The notes: generated from the sequence alone by a model not told the origin. 64,000 nt of DNA from Thermohalobaculum sp963721105 (GCA_963721105.1 CAVRHY010000005.1:62001-126000), one strand, 5' to 3'; shown: positions 9,957 to 18,927, counted from the stretch's first letter. Translations and numbers: made by a program.

Positions 9957-10292
9957 GATCCCACCGAGTTGGGGTGCCGCCGATGTACATCGCCCGGTCT
10001 TGCAGGAGCGGGGTCTGCGCCGGTCGCCTCGATGAATTCGCGTCGCCCTCCGTACGGTCCGCTGCCTGCGGCAGGGATGCCGGCCCGTGTGCGCCGAAAA
10101 TGCGGCGGCAGCGGGCCGTCGCGATCCACCTCGGTCAAACAAGTATGCACCGTTGCCTGACGGCAGGTCAATCGGCATGGCCCGCCGGCGCCGTCAGCCG
10201 CGGCGCGCCGCGACGTTCTGGCCGCAGCACTGGTCAGCCCCGGCAGGCTGGGCTATAGGGGCGCCAGGAAACGGGTTTGGAGTATCGGCGAC
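9957..10292. other. Divergent intergenic region between caspase operon and aroG
   Basis: About 335 bp without a supported gene. It must hold promoters for the leftward caspase operon and the rightward DAHP synthase. A small dyad (TTGCCTGACGGCAGG) lies near 10153. No strong consensus promoter could be assigned with confidence. Confidence 0.4.
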
Positions 10293-11667
10293 ATGGCACC
10301 CTGGACGCGATCGAGCTGGCGTGACCGCGAGGCGAGGCAGATGCCCGCCTATCCCGACGCGGCCAGGCTGGCCGCCGTCGAGGCCAAGCTTGCCAGCTAT
10401 CCGCCGCTGGTCTTCGCCGGCGAGACGCGGGCGCTGAAACGCAAGCTGGCGCGCGTCGCGCGCGGCGAGGCGTTCCTGCTGCAGGGCGGCGACTGCGCCG
10501 AGAGCTTTGCCGAGTTCGGCGCCGACAACATTCGCGACACCTTCCGCGTGCTGCTTGCAGATGGCGGTCGTGCTGACCTTCGGCGCGCGCAAGCCCGTCG
10601 TGAAGGTCGGCCGCATGGCGGGCCAGTTCGCCAAGCCGCGCTCGGCCGACATGGAGACGATCGACGGCGTCTCGCTGCCCAGCTACCGCGGCGATATCGT
10701 CAACGACATCGAGTTCACCGAGGCGGCACGCGTGCCGGACCCGGAGCGGATGCTGCAGGCCTACCTGCAGTCGGCGGCGACGCTGAACCTGCTGCGCGCC
10801 TTCGCCGGCGGCGGCTATGCCTCGCTCGACCGGGTGGCGGCGTGGAACCTGGGCTTCGCGCAGGGCTCGCCGCAGTCCGAGCGCTACATGGCGATGGCCG
10901 GGCGCATCAAGGACGCGGTCGACTTCATGGCCTCGTCCGGCATGACGGCCGAGACCTCGCACGAGCTCAAGACGGTCGACTACTTCACCAGCCACGAGGC
11001 GCTGCTGCTGAACTTCGAGGAGCAGCTGACGCGGGTGGATTCGACCAGCGGCGAGAGCGTCGCAGGGTCGGGCCACATGATCTGGATCGGCGACCGGACG
11101 CGCCAGCCGGACGGCGCGCATGTCGAGTTCTGCCGCGGCGTCATGAACCCGCTGGGCCTGAAATGCGGCCCGAGCCTGGAGCCGGACGGGCTGCTGCGCC
11201 TGATCGACCTGCTGAACCCCAGGAACGAGCCGGGGCGGCTGACGCTGATCTGCCGCACGGGGGCCGGCAAGGTGGCAAACCACCTGCCGGGCTGGATTCG
11301 CGCCGTGGCGCGCGAGGGTCGGCACGTCGTCTGGTCGTGCGACCCGATGCACGGAAACACCGTCAAGTCGGAGTCGGGCTACAAGACCCGGCCCTTCGAC
11401 AAGGTGCTGCAGGAGGTGCGCGAGTTCTTCGACGTGCACCAGGCCGAGGGCACCTATGCCGGCGGCGTGCATTTCGAGATGACCGGCAAGGACGTCACGG
11501 AGTGCATGGGCGGCATGCACGCCGTGACCTCGGAGGACCTGCGCGACCGCTATCACACCGCCTGCGACCCGCGGCTGAACGCCAGCCAGGCGCTGGAACT
11601 GGCCTTCCTGCTTGCCGAGGAGCTGGAAACGGCGGCCCCGGCCGAGCGCGTGGCGGCGGCGGGGTAG
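10293..11667 (+). CDS. aroG: Class II 3-deoxy-7-phosphoheptulonate synthase (one apparent frameshift)
   Basis: First step of the shikimate pathway: condenses phosphoenolpyruvate with erythrose 4-phosphate. This is the plant-like class II enzyme. The N-terminus MAPWTRSSWR matches the family start, and LLQGGDCAESFAEF carries the metal-site cysteine. An extra T near 10557 breaks the frame; restoring it gives RVLLQMAVVLTFGARKPVVK. The rest is well conserved: GLNLLR-like helix, HMIWIGDRTRQPDGAHVEF, GVMNPLGLKCGP, CDPMHGNT and GGVHFEMTGKDVTEC. Total length of about 457 residues fits. A hairpin follows the stop. Confidence 0.9.
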
Positions 11668-11675
11668 GGTGCTTT

Positions 11676-11701
11676 GCCCCTGCGCACATGTGCGAAGGGG
11701 C
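11676..11701 (+). terminator. Stem-loop after aroG
   Basis: GCCCC and GGGGC arms enclose a self-complementary CGCACATGTGCG core, 9 bp after the aroG stop. There is no proper T-tract right behind it (TTTT only at 11721), so it could be a weak terminator or an mRNA-stabilising hairpin. Confidence 0.45.
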
Positions 11702-11737
11702 GTAAGTCCTTCAAGATTATGTTTTCCGTAACAGACC

Positions 11738-11800
11738 GTCATTCCCGCGAACGCGGGACTCTGTCTGACCCCTCGAGATCCTCGCGTTCGCGGGGATGAC
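11738..11800. repeat. Palindromic intergenic repeat, family A
   Basis: Arms GTCATTCCCGCGAACGCG (11738-11755) and CGCGTTCGCGGGGATGAC (11783-11800) match at 17 of 18 positions in inverted orientation, with a 27-nt centre. This is the widespread proteobacterial GTCATTCCCGCG-type palindromic element. A diverged relative lies at 30059-30126. Its right edge overlaps the first possible serB ATG. Confidence 0.75.
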
Positions 11801-12692
11801 GCCACTGGCCCGCGATGGATCGTCCTTGCAGCACGTCGTCGTCCTGATTGCCTCGCCGCTGACCGGGCTGGCGGATCTCAGCATCGCCGAGGCGCGCGCG
11901 GCGCTCGACGGGGCGGGGGAGCCGCGCAGGCTGTCTCCCGACGCCGCCGAAATTCCCGTGCCGGGGCCGGTGTCCGGATCGGAGGCGCCGGCGCTGGAAG
12001 GCGTCGACGTGAACTGCCTGCCGGCGGACGGCCGGCGCAAGCGGCTGCTGATCGCCGACATGGATTCGACGATCATCCCGGTCGAGTGCATCGACGAGGT
12101 CGCCGACTTCGCCGGCGTCGGCGACCGGGTGAAACCGATCACCGAGCGCGCCATGCGCGGTGAGATCGGCTTCGAGGACGCGCTGCGCGCCCGCGTCGCG
12201 CTGGTCGAAGGCATGGCGGAGCACCGGCTGCAGGCGGTCTATGACGAGCGCGTCTCGCTCAACCCCGGCGCTCGCGCGCTGGTGCGGACGATGCGGGCGC
12301 ATGGCGCGCACACGGCGCTGGTCTCGGGCGGCTTCAGCTTTTTCACCGAGCGGGTGGCGGCCGCCGCCGGCTTTCACGAGAACCGCGCCAACCGGCTGCT
12401 GGCCGAGGGTGGCCGCCTGACCGGTCGGGTCGCCGAGCCGGTGCTCGGCCGCGCGGCGAAGGTCGAGGCCCTGGGTGAGATCACGGCGCGGCTGGGGCTG
12501 ACGGCGGCGGATGCGCTGTGCGTCGGCGATGGCGCGAACGACCTCGGCATGATCGAGGCGGCGGGGATTGGCGTCGCCTTTCGCGCGAAGCCGATCGTCG
12601 CCGAGCGGGCCCGCGCCAGCATCCGGCATGGCGACCTCTCGGCGCTGCTGTATCTGCAGGGCTATACGGCGGACGAGATTGTCCGGGACTGA
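11796..12692 (+). CDS. serB: Phosphoserine phosphatase SerB
   Basis: Last step of serine biosynthesis: hydrolyses O-phosphoserine. HAD-superfamily motifs are all present: I DMDSTIIPVECIDE (nucleophile Asp), II LVSGGFSFF, III/IV GDGANDLGMI with a lysine upstream (GRAAKVEAL). The N-terminal ~85 residues form the small regulatory-type extension found in this group. The start is uncertain: the ATG at 11796 lies inside a palindromic repeat, whereas an in-frame TTG at 11826 begins LQHVVVLIASPL, which resembles the usual N-terminus. The function call is secure; the first ten residues are not. Confidence 0.9.
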   Translation: MTPLARDGSSLQHVVVLIASPLTGLADLSIAEARAALDGAGEPRRLSPDAAEIPVPGPVSGSEAPALEGVDVNCLPADGRRKRLLIADMDSTIIPVECIDEVADFAGVGDRVKPITERAMRGEIGFEDALRARVALVEGMAEHRLQAVYDERVSLNPGARALVRTMRAHGAHTALVSGGFSFFTERVAAAAGFHENRANRLLAEGGRLTGRVAEPVLGRAAKVEALGEITARLGLTAADALCVGDGANDLGMIEAAGIGVAFRAKPIVAERARASIRHGDLSALLYLQGYTADEIVRD

Positions 12693-12736
12693 GGGCGGGC
12701 GGTCATCCGCCGCGCCCTCGCCTTACGCGGCACGCC

Positions 12737-13177
12737 TCACTCGGCGGGGATGCCGGCCTGCCCCATGTCGTCGTGCCGCTCGGCGCTGGCCAGGCGCAGT
12801 CGGCTCAGCCGGCGCTGGAGCGCCCACCAGAACAGCGCGGCGGCGGCCGGGGCGGCGAAGAAGGTGACCTGCTGGATCGGCTTGCCGCTCAGCATGTCGC
12901 TGCTGCGGATCACCATGTCGATCAACAGCAGGTTGACCAGCCCAGCGAGCACCACAACTGCGGCGGCGGCGATCGTGCCGGACTCGATCCAGGCCATCTG
13001 CTCGACCGTCGGGCTGGTGCGGCTGGCCGCCAGCCCGAGCATCCCGCCGACCACCGGATAGACCACCAGCACCCAGAAGGGCACCGGCTCGGATCGGATC
13101 AGCAGGATCGTCAGCATCAGGACGCCGACGGAGATTGCAAAGAGAATGCTCCAGAGATGCCCACCAGCTTTCGCCAT
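12737..13177 (-). CDS. Small multi-pass membrane protein of unknown function
   Basis: A 146-residue protein with four predicted hydrophobic segments (LWSILFAISVGVLMLTILLI, VLVVYPVVGGMLGLAA, AAAAVVVLAGLVNLLLIDMV and VTFFAAPAAAALFWWAL) and a charged C-terminal tail. The ATG has GGAGAAAG in front. No family was recognised. It stands alone, converging on serB. Confidence 0.7.
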   Translation of the reverse strand: MAKAGGHLWSILFAISVGVLMLTILLIRSEPVPFWVLVVYPVVGGMLGLAASRTSPTVEQMAWIESGTIAAAAVVVLAGLVNLLLIDMVIRSSDMLSGKPIQQVTFFAAPAAAALFWWALQRRLSRLRLASAERHDDMGQAGIPAE

Positions 13178-13583
13178 AATGCTCTTTCTCCATAACAGCT
13201 TGGGGCCCAGTTCTCACTCGCGATAGCAGCACAATGAACGTTTTCGCCCCGAATGTCACGCGATTGCCATATGCGTCGGAATTTACGCGTGTTTTAAGGA
13301 TACACGGGAATATGGCGGAAGAATGTCGCGGCGAAAACACTGTTGCGGCAGCCGGGAAGGCGGCCTGGCACACGGGCGGGGTGCACGGCCGGTGGGATAC
13401 GGTTTGGCGCATGGCGGCTGGAAAAAAAGAAGGCCGGGCATTGCTGCCCGGCCAGTTCAACAGGGAGGTATCACAACCTGGGGCGCCGAAGCGCCACCAA
13501 GAGGGGAGTTAGTGCCCGCTCCGCGTGCAGGCAAGCGACAAGCGAACGGGCAGGCGGCAAACCCGCTATGCGCGTCCTGCATG
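13178..13583. other. Intergenic region; AT-richer patch and lysR terminator
   Basis: About 400 bp without a convincing gene. Bases 13230-13330 are AT-richer than their surroundings and probably hold the promoter of the leftward membrane-protein gene. A terminator for the lysR gene lies at 13422-13453, and a GGCGC/GCGCC hairpin follows near 13482. Short open frames on the plus strand have no ribosome site or recognisable product. Confidence 0.45.
13422..13453 (-). terminator. Rho-independent terminator downstream of the LysR gene
   Basis: A 9-bp perfect stem (GGCCGGGCA with TGCCCGGCC, loop TTGC) is followed on the minus strand by TTCTTTTTTTC. It lies about 130 bp beyond the LysR stop codon and is oriented to end that transcript. 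Confidence 0.75.
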
Positions 13584-14519
13584 TCACACTCTCTCGGACA
13601 CGCCGGGGGCCGCATCTGCCGGCCCCGTCAGGGCATAGTCGCGGTTGAACTTCTCGACCTCGGCGAGCAGGAAATCGCGGAAGGCAAGCACCCGGCGCGA
13701 GCGGCGGAGTTCCTGCGGATAGCAGAAATAGGCCGTGAAGCTGGGCGAGGTGTCGTGCCCCAGAACGTTGACCAACTCGGGATAGCCACGCGTGACGTAG
13801 TCCGGCAGCGCCGCGATCCCCAGCCCGGCCAGGGAGGCCTTGAGGATACCGAAATAGCTGTTCATCGTCAGTTGCGACTGGCGCTGCGGCGAGAACTTGG
13901 ACTGCACCCAGACGCGCGAAGCCTCGGGCTGCGGCGCGTTGGTGCTGAAGCTGATGAAGCGGCGGGTGACGAGGTCGGCCTCGTCGCTCGGCTCGCCCCA
14001 GCGGGCGATATATCCGGCCGAGGCGTAGAGGCGCATGCGCACCTCCATCAGCGGCCGGCAGATCAGGTCGGCCTGGGTCGGGTCGCCGAAGCGGATGGCG
14101 ATATCGGCTTCGCGCATGCCGAGGTCGAGGAAGCTCTCGGTCAGCACCAGGTTGACGCTGAGGTCGGGATGCGCGTCGAACAGCGCCGGCAGGCGCGGCG
14201 CCAGCCAGGAGGTGCCGAACCCCGCCGTCGTCGTGACACGCAGGTCGCCCAGCACCTCCTCCTTGGAGTCGCGGATCTGCGCCGCCGCCTGGCCAAGCCG
14301 CTTGGCCATCTCCGAGGTGGCGTTGTAGAGCAGCTCGCCCTGCTCGGTCAGCAGCAGGCCGCGCGCGTGGCGGTGGAAGAGCGTCGCCCCGAGCTGCTCC
14401 TCGAGCCCGCGGATCTGCCGGCTGATCGCGGACTGGCTGAGCCGCAGCTCGTCCCCGGCATGCGTCAGCGAGCCGGCATCGGCGACGGCGTGGAAGACAC
14501 GCAGCTTGTCCCAGTCCAT
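13584..14519 (-). CDS. LysR-family transcriptional regulator
   Basis: A 311-residue activator/repressor. The N-terminal winged helix begins MDWDKLRVFHAVADAGSLTH and continues with SQSAISRQIRGLEEQL, the recognition helix. The C-terminal co-inducer domain has the usual LysR substrate-binding layout (DLGMREADIAIRFG, LAGLGIAALPDYV). It is divergent from a secreted-protein gene 100 bp away, the normal position for a LysR target, so that gene may be regulated by it. The ligand is unknown. The internal ATG giving MDWD was chosen over a longer proline/glycine-rich extension. Confidence 0.87.
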   Translation of the reverse strand: MDWDKLRVFHAVADAGSLTHAGDELRLSQSAISRQIRGLEEQLGATLFHRHARGLLLTEQGELLYNATSEMAKRLGQAAAQIRDSKEEVLGDLRVTTTAGFGTSWLAPRLPALFDAHPDLSVNLVLTESFLDLGMREADIAIRFGDPTQADLICRPLMEVRMRLYASAGYIARWGEPSDEADLVTRRFISFSTNAPQPEASRVWVQSKFSPQRQSQLTMNSYFGILKASLAGLGIAALPDYVTRGYPELVNVLGHDTSPSFTAYFCYPQELRRSRRVLAFRDFLLAEVEKFNRDYALTGPADAAPGVSERV

Positions 14520-14619
14520 GATGCCGCCCCTCCCCGGGTGCGCGCAGGGCATTCCCCTGTCATCGTCGCTGAATATATGCGATGGCGTCCTGCGTCGAGG
14601 TTACAGTCAAGGATCGGGA

Positions 14620-15462
14620 ATGAGACGGTTGGTAGTTGCCTTTCTGGCGTGTGTTCTCGCGCCCATCGCGTCGCTGGCGGCGGATACGCTGGACGGCACC
14701 TATCTGGGGGTCGATGACGCGGCCGGGGCGAAGATCCGCATCGCGCCGGATTCGGAGGGCTATTCCGGCACGTTCTTCGACGCCAGTGGTCACAGCCAGT
14801 CCTTCCGCGCCGACCGCGTCGAGGACGCCGCCGAGGCGGTGCTGGACATGGACGGCCAGACCGTGCTGATGCGCATCGCGCCGTTGCCCTTCGGGGCGCA
14901 GGTCTCGATCGTCCCGTTCCGGGCCGACGGCACGATGGCGATGGAGTACTCGCGCGCGCTGGGCTTCGTGCGCCAGGGCGTGAAGCTGCCGGAAAAGCCA
15001 GACGCCTTCCTGCCGGCGCCGAGCACGCCGGGGCAACCGGTGGCCGCCAACGCCTTCCTCGAAAGCTACCAGTTCTGGGATCCGACGGGCGTCGCGATCG
15101 GCTATCTCGGGATCCCGGAGCGCTACCGCACGCTGATGCGGATGTTCCCGGCCGTGCAGCTCGACGTGATCTGGAAGCTCTGCCTCGCGCCCCAGGCCGA
15201 CCAGGCGCTGGCGAAGGCGCTGCGCGGGCAGGGGGTGGCGTGCAAGGAGGTCGTCGCCGGCATTGCCAAGGCGCAGCGCACCAACCGCTTCGACGACTAC
15301 AAGGCCGAGGTCGATGCCGAGCGGCAGGCGCTGCAGCAGTCGATCCAGTGCGCCGACGGCTACGTCGCCAGCAAGCGGACCTGCGACGAGGCCTCGCGCC
15401 GGCTGGCGCAGGCGGCGGTGTCGCTGCGCACCGCCGGCATGGTGCTGTCGAAATATCGTTGA
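14620..15462 (+). CDS. Secreted protein of unknown function
   Basis: A 280-residue protein with a clear signal peptide (MRRLVVAFLACVLAPIASLA, cleavage near AAD). The mature part starts with a beta-rich segment (TLDGTYLGVDDAAGAKIRIA), then a proline-rich hinge, then a helical region with four cysteines (KLCLAPQ, GVACKEVV, QCADGY, RTCDEA) that could form two disulfides. No domain was recognised. It is divergent from the LysR gene and 22 bp upstream of the SDR gene, with which it may be cotranscribed. Confidence 0.72.
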   Translation: MRRLVVAFLACVLAPIASLAADTLDGTYLGVDDAAGAKIRIAPDSEGYSGTFFDASGHSQSFRADRVEDAAEAVLDMDGQTVLMRIAPLPFGAQVSIVPFRADGTMAMEYSRALGFVRQGVKLPEKPDAFLPAPSTPGQPVAANAFLESYQFWDPTGVAIGYLGIPERYRTLMRMFPAVQLDVIWKLCLAPQADQALAKALRGQGVACKEVVAGIAKAQRTNRFDDYKAEVDAERQALQQSIQCADGYVASKRTCDEASRRLAQAAVSLRTAGMVLSKYR

Positions 15463-15484
15463 GAACCGGACGGAGGGGGCAGCC

Positions 15485-16228
15485 ATGTCGCTGGCTGGCA
15501 TGAGGATTCTCGTCACGGGCGCGTCCAGCGGGATCGGCGCCCACGTCACGCGGTTCCTGGCCGGGCAGGGGGCGCAGGTCGTCGCCTCCGCCCGCCGGGC
15601 CGAGGCGCTGGAGGCGCTGGCCGCCGAGTGCGGCGACGGCGTCAGCGCGCTGGCGCTGGATGTCGGTGACGCCGCGGCCGTCGGGGCGGCGGTCGACGAG
15701 GCGGCGCGGCGCATGGGCGGGCTGGACGGCGTCTTCAACAACGCCGGCACCGCCTGGGGCGGCCGCGCGCTGGAGATGCCGGACGAGGACTGGGACCGGG
15801 TCATCGACATCAACCTGAACGGCGTCTTCCGCGTCGCCCGGGCGGCGGCGCATGTAATGGCTAAGGATGGCGGCGGGTCGATCCTGAACACGGGATCGGT
15901 GCTTGGCTACGGCACGGGGACGGGAGTCGCCGCCTATTCCGCCTCCAAGGCCGCGGTCATCCACCTGACGCGCAGCCTGGCGCTGGAATGGGCGCGCCAC
16001 AACATCCGGATCAACGCGCTGGCACCCGGCTATTTCCCGACCGAGATGACCTCGGACTGGCTGGAGAGCGACAAGGGCGGCGACATGATCGCCGTCGTCC
16101 CGATGCGCCGCGCCGGCAGGTTGGAGGAGCTGGACGGCCCGGTCGAGCTGCTGCTGGGGCCGAAGGGCTCGTACATCACCGGCACGACCCTGGTCGTCGA
16201 CGGTGGCCATCTCTGCCGGTCGCTCTGA
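15485..16228 (+). CDS. Short-chain dehydrogenase/reductase (SDR)
   Basis: Classical NAD(P)-dependent SDR of 247 residues. Cofactor motif TGASSGIG lies near residue 11, NNAG near 85, the catalytic serine in LNTGSV and the YxxxK pair in AAYSASKAAVIHL. The C-terminus closes with GTTLVVDGGHLCRSL. The ATG has an excellent GGAGGGGG site. Substrate cannot be told; the sequence resembles gluconate/acetoacetyl-CoA-reductase-type SDRs. A decayed second copy of its last 35 codons lies 0.9 kb downstream. Confidence 0.88.
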   Translation: MSLAGMRILVTGASSGIGAHVTRFLAGQGAQVVASARRAEALEALAAECGDGVSALALDVGDAAAVGAAVDEAARRMGGLDGVFNNAGTAWGGRALEMPDEDWDRVIDINLNGVFRVARAAAHVMAKDGGGSILNTGSVLGYGTGTGVAAYSASKAAVIHLTRSLALEWARHNIRINALAPGYFPTEMTSDWLESDKGGDMIAVVPMRRAGRLEELDGPVELLLGPKGSYITGTTLVVDGGHLCRSL

Positions 16229-16306
16229 GCCCGGCTCGCGGGGACGCGACGGGACGGGGACGGCGAATCTGCTAGAGCGCAGCTTGCGAAACAGGGGAGT
16301 CGACCG

Positions 16307-16891
16307 ATGAAAACAGCCACCACCATCATGCTGTCAGGCCTGCTTATGGGCCTGCTGGCGGGCCTTTCGACGGGCCTGCCGGCGCACGCCGACGACGTCG
16401 AGGACTCGATCGACGCCGCGCTGCAGGCCTACCGATCGGGCGACATCAGGACGGCAAAGGAAGAGCTCGACCTGGCCGCGCAATTGCTGGGCCAGATGAA
16501 GGCCGAGGGGCTGAAGGCCTTTCTGCCCGAGCCGCTGGATGGCTGGCAGCGCGACGACTCCGAGACCGACGTGCAGGCGATGGCGGCGTTCGGCGGCGGG
16601 CAGATGGCCTCGGCGAGCTACTCGAAGAACGACGACACGGTCGAGATCCAGCTTATGGCCGACAACCAGATGGTCTCGGCGATGGCCGGCATGTTCTCGA
16701 GCGCCGCGATGATGGGCGCGATGGGCAAGGTGCAGCGCATCCAGGGTGAGAAGGTCGTCGTCACCAAGGATGGCGAGCTGCAGTCGCTGGTCGACGACCG
16801 CATCATGGTGCAGATCACCGGCTCGGCCGATGTCGAGACCAAGGCGGCCTATTTCGAGGCGATGGACGTCAAGGGCCTGAAGGGGTTCTGA
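16307..16891 (+). CDS. Secreted protein of unknown function
   Basis: A 194-residue protein with a signal peptide (MKTATTIMLSGLLMGLLAGL, then PAHA). A helical segment (AALQAYRSGDIRTAKEELDL) is followed by a beta-rich region with many methionines (MVSAMAGMFSSAAMMGAMGK) and a C-terminus ending FEAMDVKGLKGF. GGGGAG stands before the ATG. No family recognised; homologues of this style sit in many alphaproteobacteria as single periplasmic proteins. Confidence 0.72.
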   Translation: MKTATTIMLSGLLMGLLAGLSTGLPAHADDVEDSIDAALQAYRSGDIRTAKEELDLAAQLLGQMKAEGLKAFLPEPLDGWQRDDSETDVQAMAAFGGGQMASASYSKNDDTVEIQLMADNQMVSAMAGMFSSAAMMGAMGKVQRIQGEKVVVTKDGELQSLVDDRIMVQITGSADVETKAAYFEAMDVKGLKGF

Positions 16892-17007
16892 GCGGGGTCG
16901 CGTCGGCCCGGCGGATCGCGGCGCCCGGCGCTGCCGCCCATGGCCGGCTCATCCGGAAGCATCGACGCCGGCGCGCGAGAGCATCCGTGGCAGCAATGCC
17001 GCGTCAG

Positions 17008-17062
17008 GGAATGCTTGAAGCGATCGGTGCGTCCGCCGATGACCTCTTCGATAACAATCGCT
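17008..17062 (+). pseudogene. Possible remnant of glycine dehydrogenase subunit 1 (gcvPA) start
   Basis: A short stretch translating as GMLEAIGASADDLFDN resembles the conserved N-terminal region of GcvPA-type glycine dehydrogenases (pattern MLxxIGxxSxDxLF). Nothing upstream or downstream continues the match, so at most this is a fragment. It is too short to be sure and could be chance. Confidence 0.25.
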
Positions 17063-17101
17063 CTCCGGCGTGGGACGCAATCACGCCATTGGGGTGCTCC
17101 T

Positions 17102-17126
17102 CGTGGAGGGATTTCATCCCTCCACG
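17102..17126. repeat. Perfect 10-bp inverted repeat inside decayed region
   Basis: CGTGGAGGGA and TCCCTCCACG pair perfectly around TTTCA. It lies between the two gene fragments of this interval, flanked by GCAATC (17078) and GATTGC (17126), which extend the dyad symmetry. It could mark an old insertion or rearrangement point. Confidence 0.55.
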
Positions 17127-17139
17127 ATTGCGCCAAGTC

Positions 17140-17250
17140 GACGCGCGCCGCCCGGAAGGCCCGGTCGAGTTGCTGCCGGGGCCGGAGGTCTCGTGCATGA
17201 TCGGCACGACCGTGGTGGGCGTCGGCTTCCACCTCCGCCAGTCGCTCTGA
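17140..17250 (+). pseudogene. Remnant of an SDR C-terminus, paralogous to the SDR at 15485
   Basis: The frame ending at the TGA at 17248 gives GPVELLPGPEVSCMIGTTVV and a final HLRQSL. It aligns closely with the last ~30 residues of the SDR at 15485-16228 (GPVELLLGPKGSYITGTTLV and HLCRSL). The DNA is also similar, including the bases after the stop. The active-site and cofactor regions are missing, so this is a partial duplicate or the surviving end of a lost paralogue. Confidence 0.7.
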
Positions 17251-17277
17251 ACCTGGTTCGCCGGGTAGGATGACCTG

Positions 17278-18186
17278 CTAGCCAGGCGCCCGGTCGGCCT
17301 CGGCAAGCAGGCGCATTGGGTTGGACTTGCACATCGCGGCGATGGTGGCCTCGGGCACGCCCTTGCTGCGCAGGCTGCGCGTGACGATGCGCAGGGCCTC
17401 GTCGGGGCGCGGGTTGAAGGGCTGGCCGCCGTCGCTCGAGAGCAGCAGCCGGTCGAGCGGCAGCTCGGTGCAATACCGGGTGAGATCGTCCAGCGTCAGG
17501 CAGTGGAACATCGGCATCAGGTCGACGGCGCAGAACTCCAGATGCGCGCCGGCGGCGGTGAAGTCGCGCATCTGCTCGAACGAGAGGCCGGCGGTGCGCA
17601 GCTCGGGGTGGGTGATGACCAGCTTGCGGTGGCCAAGCGCGGCGCAGCGTTCGACGACCATGCCGATCTCGGCGGCCGAGATGTGGCCGGTGCCCAGGAT
17701 GACGTCGTAGTCCATGGTCATCGCGATGATCTCGTCGACCTCGCCGCGCAGCCGGCCATCCCCGTCGACGACCTCGTAGCCGGGATGCGCCGAGCGGCGG
17801 CGGCTGGTCAGGGTCATGTCGGAGAAGCCGTATGTTCCGGCGCTGCCATAGGCGCGCGCGTGGTTCGCGGCATCCAGCGTCGGCAGCCAGACGCATTTCG
17901 CCCCCTGCTCGAGCGCCAGCTCGACCGCGAGAGGATTGAGGCCGCCGACGCCGCGGTTGAGCGTCACGCTGGCGTGGACCTGGAAGTCGGGCCAGGCCCC
18001 GGCCACCGCCTTGCGGGCGTGGTGGACCTTTGAGACGGTGCTCTCGAAATGGCTCTTGACGACGATGGCCCGCATGCCGGCCTCGGCGCACCATTGCGCG
18101 ATCTCGGCGCTGTCGCCGATCCGCACGAAGGGGGCGGGGGCGGAGTGCAGGTGCAGATCGACATGGTCCTGGAGTTCGGGCGTCAT
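17278..18186 (-). CDS. DUF6282 family amidohydrolase-like protein
   Basis: A 302-residue TIM-barrel metal-dependent hydrolase-like protein. The metal motif HVDLHLHSAP is at the N-terminus. Further candidate metal or active-site residues are in VKSHFEST, VITHPELR and LLSSDGGQPFNP. This arrangement matches DUF6282 (amidohydrolase superfamily, substrate unknown). The ATG follows a GGACCG-type weak site. It is on the same strand as, and 66 bp downstream of, the isoprenylcysteine-methyltransferase-like gene. Confidence 0.75.
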   Translation of the reverse strand: MTPELQDHVDLHLHSAPAPFVRIGDSAEIAQWCAEAGMRAIVVKSHFESTVSKVHHARKAVAGAWPDFQVHASVTLNRGVGGLNPLAVELALEQGAKCVWLPTLDAANHARAYGSAGTYGFSDMTLTSRRRSAHPGYEVVDGDGRLRGEVDEIIAMTMDYDVILGTGHISAAEIGMVVERCAALGHRKLVITHPELRTAGLSFEQMRDFTAAGAHLEFCAVDLMPMFHCLTLDDLTRYCTELPLDRLLLSSDGGQPFNPRPDEALRIVTRSLRSKGVPEATIAAMCKSNPMRLLAEADRAPG

Positions 18187-18252
18187 CGGCGGTCCTTCTG
18201 GTCGGATTGTGTCGTTGCGGCCCCGGTCGGCCGGTCGTTCTGTGGCCGGGGC

Positions 18253-18738
18253 CTACAGCCAGCGCCGGGTGCGGGCGCGGAAGGCGGCGTAGGGGGCGCC
18301 GAACCGGGCGCCGAGATAGGCCTCCTCGGGCAGGACCACCCAGCGGTGCAGGGCGACCCAGAGGGGCACCAGCAGGGGCAGGCTCCAGTCGAGCGAGGCG
18401 AGCACGCCGATCCCGGCGAACAGCATCAGGAAGCCGAGATACATCGGGTTCCGCGTGAAGCGGTAGGGCCCGGCCTCGACCAACACCAGCGCAGGCTTGC
18501 GCGGGTCGATGTTCGTCCTGGCGTTGCGGAACGCCAGCGCTCCGCCGAGGCCGACGGCGACCCAGGCGAGGACAAGCAGACCGCCGACGACGACCGCAGC
18601 CAGCGAGAGCGGGGGAGGCAGGTAGTCGAGGGGTGCCACCCACTCGAGCAGCACGGACAGCGCCAGCGCGCCGAGCGGGTAGAGCGGCGGCATGACGGCA
18701 AGGTCCGGCGCATCGCGGTCCGGGGGCCGGTCGGTCAT
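18253..18738 (-). CDS. Isoprenylcysteine carboxyl methyltransferase-like membrane protein
   Basis: A 161-residue protein of the ICMT/phospholipid methyltransferase family. There are about four hydrophobic segments, then the SAM-binding C-terminal signature TRNPMYLGFLMLFAG and the closing motif RFGAPYAAFRARTRRWL. Bacterial members methylate small or lipid substrates that are mostly unknown. It lies upstream of the DUF6282 gene on the same strand. Confidence 0.82.
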   Translation of the reverse strand: MTDRPPDRDAPDLAVMPPLYPLGALALSVLLEWVAPLDYLPPPLSLAAVVVGGLLVLAWVAVGLGGALAFRNARTNIDPRKPALVLVEAGPYRFTRNPMYLGFLMLFAGIGVLASLDWSLPLLVPLWVALHRWVVLPEEAYLGARFGAPYAAFRARTRRWL

Positions 18739-18927
18739 GACGGACTGTCACGCCGTTACCGCTCCGGCGCAAGGGGCGTGCGCCGTCCGGCGGCCCGTCT
18801 TACGCGCACGCCGGGGCACGCCGCGGGAGGGATGCCGGCGGGCGGCCCATGGCTCGTGAGGACGGTCATGGGCACGCCGCCGCGGAGCCCTCCCGTTCAG
18901 GCGGGCGATTGCGCGGACGGTGGCCGG

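Noticed and set aside
13234..13512. A possible small plus-strand gene in the gap before lysR.
   Set aside because: No ribosome site, no recognisable product, and it runs through the lysR terminator.
14465..16210. A minus-strand open frame of about 580 codons.
   Set aside because: It lies antisense to a signal-peptide protein and an SDR with clear motifs; its own translation is arginine/proline-rich noise.
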